Source: Sphingobacteriaceae bacterium
GTDB lineage: Bacteria; Bacteroidota; Bacteroidia; Sphingobacteriales; Sphingobacteriaceae
Length of the DNA stretch: 7,004 bases
NCBI GenBank assembly: GCA_947458775.1
Contig: CANGZX010000038.1
Span: 1-7,004 of the forward strand
Reading direction: 5' to 3'
Made by a program: the position numbers and the translations under genes. A model generated the notes under the pieces. The model did not search any database, was not told the DNA's origin, and saw only the letters and a list, made by a program, of their open reading frames with translations. Position 1 is the first letter of the stretch. The number at the start of each line of letters is the position of its first letter. Of this stretch, positions 1 through 4,528 are shown one piece after another.

Positions 1-299
1 AAATAGCGCCCTTAATTAGGGCTAAACACTTAAAAGCCATTTTTATAGAAGTTTCTTTTCCCAATGCGCAAGCTGATGATCAGCTTTTTGGACATTTAAA
101 TCCCAGATTATGGGCACAAGAAATGAATGTTTTAGCTTCTTTTACGGGCGCTGAAGCATTAAAAGGTTTGCCTGTAGTTATTACACACCGTAAACCATCG
201 GGAACTAAAGAAAAGCAAATTAAGAAAGAAGTAGTAGCCGAGAATACGCTTGGTTTGAAACTCATTTTTCCGCTACAAGGAAAAATGATCTCTTTTTAG
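1..299 (+). CDS. Class II 3',5'-cyclic-nucleotide phosphodiesterase, C-terminal part (MBL-fold hydrolase)
   Basis: Only the last 98 codons are present; the first complete codon is at position 3 and the stop TAG is at 297-299. The protein resembles the C-terminal half of class II cyclic-nucleotide phosphodiesterases (yeast PDE1 / bacterial CpdP type), metallo-beta-lactamase-fold enzymes that hydrolyse cAMP or cGMP to the 5'-monophosphate. Visible family features, counted from the first residue in the window, are IFIEVSFPNAQAD (13-25), GHLNPRLWAQEM (30-41), and the strand followed by THRKPSG (61-67), equivalent to the family's 'HIKP' segment, then a closing LIFPLQGKMISF. The diagnostic metal-binding HxHxDH motif would lie upstream of the window, so metal ligands and any signal peptide cannot be checked. 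The gene converges on purM and their stop codons overlap. Other MBL-fold hydrolases are a less likely alternative. Confidence 0.72.
   Translation, partial: IAPLIRAKHLKAIFIEVSFPNAQADDQLFGHLNPRLWAQEMNVLASFTGAEALKGLPVVITHRKPSGTKEKQIKKEVVAENTLGLKLIFPLQGKMISF
262..297 (+). terminator. Hairpin plus T-run, probable intrinsic terminator inside the end of the phosphodiesterase gene
   Basis: TCATTTTTCC (262-271) and GGAAAAATGA (279-288) are perfect inverted repeats of 10 bp around the 7-base loop GCTACAA. A short TCTC precedes a run of five T (293-297) that leads into the TAG stop of the phosphodiesterase. On the plus strand this has the form of a Rho-independent terminator, although the stem is AT-rich and therefore not strong. 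On the minus strand the same hairpin follows the purM stop but has only a GTTTC tail, so it would be a poor terminator for purM. The function is inferred from structure alone. Confidence 0.5.
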
Positions 300-1474
300 T
301 AGTAAATAAAGTTTCCTTTTTCTGACTGTATGCTGACTTGTTTTTGGTCGGCGGCTTCTACGCGGCCAATAATTTGGGCATCCACCCCAAATGATTTGCT
401 GATGGCGATACACTCTTGGGCAAATTCTATGTTCGTGTAAATTTCCATGCGGTGCCCCATATTAAATACCTTGTACATTTCTTCCCAATTTGTGTTCGAT
501 TGTTCTTGGATCAATTGGAAAAGTGGCGGAATAGGAAACAGATTATCCTTAATAATGTGAAGAGAATTAATAAAGTGCAATACTTTGGTTTGTGCACCGC
601 CACTGCAATGCACCAAGCCGTTTATGGCCGCTCTATTTTTAGTTAATATAGCCTTGAGTATAGGTGCATACGTTCGGGTAGGAGAGAGTACTAATTTTCC
701 AGCAGATACCTGCTTTGCTCCAACAATATCAATTAAATCCGTTAGTTTTTTGTTGCCAGCAAATACCAATTCATAGGGCACCGCAGGGTCATAACTTTCC
801 GGAAATTTTTCGGCCACATATTTATGAAAAACATCGTGGCGTGCACTGGTTAAGCCATTGGAGCCCATACCCCCGTTATAGGCTGTTTCATAGCTAGCTT
901 GCCCGTATGAAGCTAAGCCTACAATTACATCACCAGCTTGTATGCGGTCGTTAGAAATCACTTCCGAACGTTTCATGCGGCAAGTAACGGTAGAATCTAC
1001 AATAATAGTGCGTACCAAATCGCCCACATCGGCAGTTTCGCCACCGGTGGAGTAAATGCCGATACCCAATGCCCGTAAGTCTGCTAATATCTCTTCGGTA
1101 CCGTTAATCAGTTCAGCTAAAACCTCTTTCGGAATGCGGTTTTTATTACGTCCAATGGTAGATGAAAGTAAAATGTTATCGGTAGCACCTACGCAAAGTA
1201 GGTCGTCTAAATTCATAATAATGGCGTCTTGGGCAATGCCTTTCCAAACTGATAAATCGCCGGTTTCTTTCCAATACACATAGGCTAATGCCGATTTGGT
1301 TCCGGCGCCATCGGCATGCATAATGTTGCACCAATCAGCATCCCCACCTAATATATCCGGAATAATTTTACAAAATGCGTGTGGAAAGATCCCCTTGTCG
1401 ATATTGGTAATGGCAGCATGTACATCCTCTTTTCCGGCAGATACGCCTCGGAGTTGGTAATTGCGGTCAGACAT
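296..1474 (-). CDS. purM: Phosphoribosylformylglycinamidine cyclo-ligase (AIR synthase), Bacteroidota-type
   Basis: PurM catalyses the fifth step of de novo purine synthesis: ATP-dependent closure of FGAM to aminoimidazole ribotide (AIR) in the cytosol. The 392-residue product is longer than the roughly 345-residue E. coli enzyme. It shows the AIR-synthase landmarks HADGAGTKSALAY (53-65), QDAIIMNLDDLLCVGA (82-97), STGGETADVGDLVRT (142-156), SNGLTSARH (205-213), SPTRTYAP (264-271), VHCSGGAQTKVLHF (288-301) and NMGHRMEIY (338-346). The segment after CVGA reads TDNILLSSTIGRN instead of the FFLDYYA-type sequence of classical PurM. As I recall, this is normal for Bacteroidota PurM and not a defect. 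The ATG at 1474 gives the expected MSDRNYQLRGVSAGKEDVH start; no clear Shine-Dalgarno precedes it. A promoter lies at 1553-1580. Its stop (TAA, 298-296) overlaps that of the convergent phosphodiesterase. Confidence 0.95.
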   Translation of the reverse strand: MSDRNYQLRGVSAGKEDVHAAITNIDKGIFPHAFCKIIPDILGGDADWCNIMHADGAGTKSALAYVYWKETGDLSVWKGIAQDAIIMNLDDLLCVGATDNILLSSTIGRNKNRIPKEVLAELINGTEEILADLRALGIGIYSTGGETADVGDLVRTIIVDSTVTCRMKRSEVISNDRIQAGDVIVGLASYGQASYETAYNGGMGSNGLTSARHDVFHKYVAEKFPESYDPAVPYELVFAGNKKLTDLIDIVGAKQVSAGKLVLSPTRTYAPILKAILTKNRAAINGLVHCSGGAQTKVLHFINSLHIIKDNLFPIPPLFQLIQEQSNTNWEEMYKVFNMGHRMEIYTNIEFAQECIAISKSFGVDAQIIGRVEAADQKQVSIQSEKGNFIYY

Positions 1475-1592
1475 GCCGCTAAGTTAGCTTTTTCTCTAGC
1501 CATTTTTAATACCCTCAATAAAAATTATCGATTTAAAAACAATAAATCACACCAAACATAGTTTTAGTTTAATAAATCAACATGCAACACTT
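1475..1592. other. Divergent intergenic region between purM and the lipoprotein gene
   Basis: These 118 bases must hold the promoters of both flanking genes. The purM promoter is clear. For the lipoprotein gene the best plus-strand -7-like sequences are TAGTTTTA (1559-1566, seven of eight positions, no good -33 TTG) and TAGCTTTT (1485-1492, seven of eight, with TTG at 1461-1463 inside purM). Neither is convincing. If the first is used, the two promoters overlap back to back at 1559-1560. The purM leader also contains an out-of-frame ATG at 1503, preceded by GAGGG (1516-1512). Confidence 0.45.
1553..1580 (-). promoter_or_regulatory. purM promoter, Bacteroidota consensus type
   Basis: Read on the minus strand, 1560-1553 is TATGTTTG, a full match to the Bacteroidota -7 element TAnnTTTG. 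TTG at 1580-1578 sits 17 bases upstream, in the place of the -33 element; this is at the short end of the usual spacing. Transcription would start near 1546, leaving a leader of about 70 bases before the purM ATG. Two copies of AATAAATCA (1541-1549 and 1571-1579) bracket the -7 element. Confidence 0.6.
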
Positions 1593-2078
1593 ATGAAAAA
1601 GATGTTATTAATTTTTGGCTTGGCATTAGTTAGTCTTGTAGCCTGTAAAAAAGATGAGCCTGTAGTGCTTTCAGCCTTTGAAAAAGTAAGTTATGCCGAT
1701 ATTCAGGCTAAAGTAGCAAGTATGACCACCGGCAAAATTTTGGTAACTACAACTATTGCCGATGAGTTGAAACCTGGTGCGATTGTAATTTATACAACTA
1801 CCGGAGGATCTTTAGGTAAGTTAATTTTACGTCAATCGGTATTTAATGATAAAAGTCATCTATTTATTTTTGATATGGTAAATTACGATGCAACAGGTAA
1901 GGTAGTTTTAAGTAAATCTCAAATAACGGTTAACAATCTCGAAATGGTAGATTTAGATTTAGGAGAAATTACTACTACAGATGGTGCTCAGTCTTTTATT
2001 TATTATATTGATGCAGGAGAATACTTATTATCGCCAGATGGGCTTGGGGTGGCTAAATTTTATGTATATTCCAATTAA
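1593..2078 (+). CDS. Small lipoprotein of unknown function, probably outer-membrane and possibly surface-exposed
   Basis: I do not recognise the family. The 161-residue product starts with a typical type II signal peptide: positive MKKM, a hydrophobic core (about 5-17) and the lipobox LVAC, placing the lipidated cysteine at residue 18. The next residues are KKDE. This fits the K-(D/E)2 lipoprotein export signal described for surface lipoproteins in Capnocytophaga and other Bacteroidota, so surface exposure is plausible but inferred. The mature part of about 143 residues alternates short hydrophobic and Thr/Ser-rich segments, such as KILVTTTIADEL (48-59) and GAIVIYTTTGGSLGKLIL (62-79), suggesting a small beta-rich domain. 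It has only the one cysteine and no obvious catalytic motif. No Shine-Dalgarno is visible. The ATG at 1582, 11 bases upstream, is out of frame and stops after four codons, so 1593 is the start. The gene stands alone and ends at a strong terminator. Confidence 0.85.
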   Translation: MKKMLLIFGLALVSLVACKKDEPVVLSAFEKVSYADIQAKVASMTTGKILVTTTIADELKPGAIVIYTTTGGSLGKLILRQSVFNDKSHLFIFDMVNYDATGKVVLSKSQITVNNLEMVDLDLGEITTTDGAQSFIYYIDAGEYLLSPDGLGVAKFYVYSN

Positions 2079-2092
2079 AAGGTATTTCTAAC

Positions 2093-2126
2093 AAAAAAAA
2101 GCCCCCGAATTTCGGGGGCTTTTTTT
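2093..2126. terminator. Strong bidirectional intrinsic terminator shared by the lipoprotein gene and glnN
   Basis: GCCCCCGA (2101-2108) pairs with TCGGGGGC (2112-2119) around a short ATT loop. The stem is flanked by eight A (2093-2100) on the left and seven T (2120-2126) on the right, giving a GC-rich stem with a U-tract on either strand. It lies 22 bases after the lipoprotein stop and directly after the glnN stop; the glnN TAA (2127-2125) overlaps the T-tract by two bases. Confidence 0.93.
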
Positions 2127-4311
2127 ATTTAATAAAGAGTAATTCTCTAAATTTAGGTAGCGGCCATTGGCCATCATCTACCACTTGTTCCAATTTATCT
2201 ACGTGGTAACGAATGGGTTCAAAAAAGGTTTTCACCGTTTCGTCATAGGCAATAGAGCGGTCACGAATGTCGTCTATAGCATTTGCTTTTTTACGAGCAG
2301 CAACCATGCTATCTACATTGCTTTTAATAAAGTTTACATGCGTGGCAATTTTAGTAATTAATTCCAATTGCGCTTTGTAGGTGGCTTTATCTAAGCCTAT
2401 GGCTTGTAAACCTTGCACGTTTTGCACCAATTTGCTTTGGTACTCCACCGCCGAAGGAATGATGACACTATTCACCAATTCGCCAATAACACGAGCTTCA
2501 ATTTGTAGTTTTTTATAAAAGCTTTCTAATAAAATCTCGTGGCGGGCTTCCGATTCACGGTGATTAAACACATGTAATTTCTCAAATAAGTTTAACGTTT
2601 TCTCACTCACATAGGCATCTAAAGCTTTTGGCGTGGTTTTAATGTTCGATAAACCTCTGCTTAGGGCTTCTTTCTCCCATTCTTCGCTGTAGCCATTACC
2701 TTCGAAACGGATAGATTTTGACTCCTTAATGTATTTCTTAATCACGGTTAAAATCGCGATGTCTTTTTTCTCTCCCTTTTTAATCAATTTATCTACATCA
2801 GTTTTAAATTTTACCAATTGGTCGGCCATAATGGTATTTAAAACGGTCATTGGTGCCGATGAATTGGCAGAAGAACCTACCGCACGGAATTCAAATTTAT
2901 TTCCGGTAAAGGCAAAAGGAGAGGTACGGTTACGGTCGGTATTGTCTAATAAAATTTGAGGAATTTTAGGAATACCCAACCAAAGCGAATTATCTTCTTT
3001 TACTTTTTTGCTGATACGAGCACTTTCTACTTCATCTAATACATCGTTTAATTGGCTACCCAAGAAAATAGAGATGATGGCCGGAGGAGCCTCATTGGCA
3101 CCCAAACGGTGATCGTTGTTTACCGAGGCAATAGAAGCACGCAATAAATCGGCATGTTCGTGTACGGCTTTTACCGTATTTACGAAAAAGGCCAAAAACA
3201 TCAAGTTATTTTTAGGTGTTTTACCCGGAGCTAATAGATTTTTACCGGTATTGGTAATTAAGCTCCAGTTATTGTGTTTACCCGAGCCGTTTACTCCAGC
3301 ATATGGTTTTTCGTGCAACAATACTTTGAAATTATGGCGTCTGGCTACTTTTTCCATCACATCCATTAATAATTGGTTGTGATCAATGGCTAAGTTTATT
3401 TCCTCGTAAATAGGTGCACACTCAAATTGAGATGGGGCTACCTCATTGTGACGGGTTTTTAATGGAATACCCAATTTTAAGGCTTCGGTTTCAAAATCGA
3501 GCATGTAAGCATACACTCTTTCTGGAATGGTACCGAAATAGTGGTCTTCCAATTGTTGGCCTTTGGCCGACATGTGGCCAAAAAGCGTGCGGCCGGTTAA
3601 TAATAAATCCGGACGAGCATTATATAAAGCTAAGTCCACTAAAAAATATTCTTGTTCAATACCTAAAGAGGCATTTACTTTTTCTACCGATTTATCGAAG
3701 TAGTGGCAAACATCTACTGCTGCTTTGTCTAAAGCCGATAAGGCCTTTAATAAAGGGGCTTTGTAATCTAAGGCTTCACCAGTATACGATACAAAAACGG
3801 TTGGAATGCACAAGGTTTTTCCGGTGTTGCTTTCCATAATAAAAGCTGGCGAAGATGGATCCCAAGCGGTATAGCCACGGGCTTCGAAGGTATTGCGAAT
3901 ACCCCCATTTGGGAAACTAGAGGCATCAGGCTCTTGTTGCACCAAGGCATCGCCCGAAAACTTCTCGATAGCAGAACCATCGGAGGTGGGTTCGAAAAAC
4001 GAATCGTGTTTCTCGGCAGTAGTGCCGGTTAAGGGTTGAAACCAATGGGTATAGTGCGTGGCTCCTTTAATCATAGCCCAGGCTTTCATAGCAGCGGCAA
4101 TCTGTTCAGATACTTCGCGATTTACCGATGTGCCTAATTCAATTGAATTAATAATGCTTTGGTAAGCCTCTTTCGATAAAAATTCTTTCATTTTCTTTTT
4201 ATCGAACACGTTTACACCGAAAAATTCAGAAATTTTGCTCGAAGGAGTCTTAACTTCTGGAATTGTTCTCGATAAAACAGCATTTAATGCCTGAAATCTT
4301 AGATTTGCCAT
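2125..4311 (-). CDS. glnN: Glutamine synthetase type III (GSIII)
   Basis: This enzyme makes glutamine from glutamate, ammonia and ATP in the cytosol, the main ammonia-assimilation step. Its 728 residues are typical of GSIII, against roughly 450-470 for the common type I enzyme. GSIII is widespread in Bacteroidota and cyanobacteria. Visible motifs are HWFQPLTGTTAEKHDSF (89-105), the metal-binding region GIEQEYFLVD (217-226), RHNEVAPSQFE (288-298), the nucleotide-site region VNGSGKHNNWS (340-350), NDHRLGANEAPPAI (399-412), and NRTSPFAFTGNKFEFR (461-476) followed by AVGSSANSS. The C-terminal third is mostly helical and charged, as expected for the GSIII-specific extension. The ATG at 4311 gives the usual MANLRFQAL start. 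The gene stands alone, divergent from purL, and ends at the 2093-2126 terminator. I see no truncation or missing key motif. Confidence 0.97.
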   Translation of the reverse strand: MANLRFQALNAVLSRTIPEVKTPSSKISEFFGVNVFDKKKMKEFLSKEAYQSIINSIELGTSVNREVSEQIAAAMKAWAMIKGATHYTHWFQPLTGTTAEKHDSFFEPTSDGSAIEKFSGDALVQQEPDASSFPNGGIRNTFEARGYTAWDPSSPAFIMESNTGKTLCIPTVFVSYTGEALDYKAPLLKALSALDKAAVDVCHYFDKSVEKVNASLGIEQEYFLVDLALYNARPDLLLTGRTLFGHMSAKGQQLEDHYFGTIPERVYAYMLDFETEALKLGIPLKTRHNEVAPSQFECAPIYEEINLAIDHNQLLMDVMEKVARRHNFKVLLHEKPYAGVNGSGKHNNWSLITNTGKNLLAPGKTPKNNLMFLAFFVNTVKAVHEHADLLRASIASVNNDHRLGANEAPPAIISIFLGSQLNDVLDEVESARISKKVKEDNSLWLGIPKIPQILLDNTDRNRTSPFAFTGNKFEFRAVGSSANSSAPMTVLNTIMADQLVKFKTDVDKLIKKGEKKDIAILTVIKKYIKESKSIRFEGNGYSEEWEKEALSRGLSNIKTTPKALDAYVSEKTLNLFEKLHVFNHRESEARHEILLESFYKKLQIEARVIGELVNSVIIPSAVEYQSKLVQNVQGLQAIGLDKATYKAQLELITKIATHVNFIKSNVDSMVAARKKANAIDDIRDRSIAYDETVKTFFEPIRYHVDKLEQVVDDGQWPLPKFRELLFIK

Positions 4312-4341
4312 ATTTTTTCTACTTTTTAATTAAATATTTAC

Positions 4342-4349
4342 CAAAAATA
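4342..4349 (-). promoter_or_regulatory. Candidate -7 element of the glnN promoter
   Basis: On the minus strand 4349-4342 reads TATTTTTG, a full match to the Bacteroidota TAnnTTTG consensus, about 30 bases upstream of the glnN ATG. There is no good -33 TTG: the nearest, at 4364-4362, leaves only 12 bases. The expected -33 zone is occupied by the palindrome at 4365-4379, which may mean activator dependence or simply a weak match. This is inferred from consensus only. Confidence 0.45.
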
Positions 4350-4364
4350 AGGTAAAACGCTCAA

Positions 4365-4379
4365 TTTTTAGCCTAAAAA
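4365..4379. repeat. Perfect palindrome upstream of glnN, possible operator
   Basis: TTTTTAG (4365-4371) and CTAAAAA (4373-4379) form an inverted repeat of 7-base arms around one C. It lies 15 bases upstream of the glnN -7 element, over the place where a -33 element would be, which is where a regulator could block or activate transcription. The AT-rich arms make a chance palindrome possible. Confidence 0.35.
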
Positions 4380-4397
4380 GTGAATAAATTCTGTAGT

Positions 4398-4443
4398 TGT
4401 TGATAAAATAACTCTTTTTATAACAGAAAAAATATGTGGATAA
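4398..4443 (-). promoter_or_regulatory. DnaA-box pair flanking an AT-rich segment
   Basis: TGTGGATAA at 4435-4443 is the exact reverse complement of the consensus DnaA box TTATCCACA. TGTTGATAA at 4398-4406 differs by one base and has the same orientation. The 28 bases between them are almost all A and T. A third site, TGTGGAAAA, also one mismatch, lies at 4528-4536 across the purL start codon. This could be a DnaA-regulated promoter, a DnaA-titration site or, less likely, part of a replication origin. Confidence 0.4.
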
Positions 4444-4471
4444 CCTTGTTGAAACAAAATTTAGGCTCAAC

Positions 4472-4502
4472 TTCGGCAATGTCGCATTTTTAGCTATTTT
4501 TG
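4472..4502 (+). promoter_or_regulatory. purL promoter, Bacteroidota consensus type
   Basis: TATTTTTG (4495-4502) fully matches the -7 consensus TAnnTTTG. TTC at 4472-4474, one base off TTG, lies 20 bases upstream in the -33 position. The start of transcription would fall shortly after 4502, giving a leader of about 20 bases before the GTG start. The -7 sequence is identical to that proposed for glnN on the other strand. Confidence 0.5.
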
Positions 4503-4528
4503 ATGAACCATAAAATCACTACTAATCT

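Larger units (their letters stand above)
4312..4528. other. AT-rich divergent regulatory region between glnN and purL
   Basis: The 217 bases separate two divergent start codons and contain no credible gene. They hold a -7 element for each flanking gene, a 15-base palindrome (4365-4379), a 10-base palindrome TAAATATTTA (4331-4340), a direct repeat of ATTTTTAGC (4364-4372 and 4486-4494), an inverted pair AGCCTAAA (4370-4377) / TTTAGGCT (4460-4467), a broken inverted repeat TTCTGT (4389-4394) / ACAGAA (4423-4428), and DnaA-box-like sites. The 17-codon ORF from ATG 4503 is too short and poorly placed to count as a gene. Confidence 0.7.

Noticed and set aside
80..265. A 61-codon frame on the minus strand near the window start
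   Set aside because: It is antisense to the phosphodiesterase C-terminus, whose protein shows clear family motifs.
416..897. Several 60-76 codon plus-strand frames opposite purM
   Set aside because: They overlap each other and lie antisense to conserved purM sequence; none shows a recognisable domain.
3414..3839. A 141-codon open frame on the plus strand, opposite glnN
   Set aside because: It lies wholly antisense to a conserved glutamine synthetase region, the product resembles no family I know, and no promoter or ribosome site is evident.
4389..4428. Broken inverted repeat TTCTGT ... ACAGAA with inner ATAAAA/TTTTAT, considered as a hairpin or riboswitch
   Set aside because: The arms are separated by unequal spacers (8 bases on one side, 1 on the other) and are AT-rich, so no stable structure is expected; it is not within a known leader.
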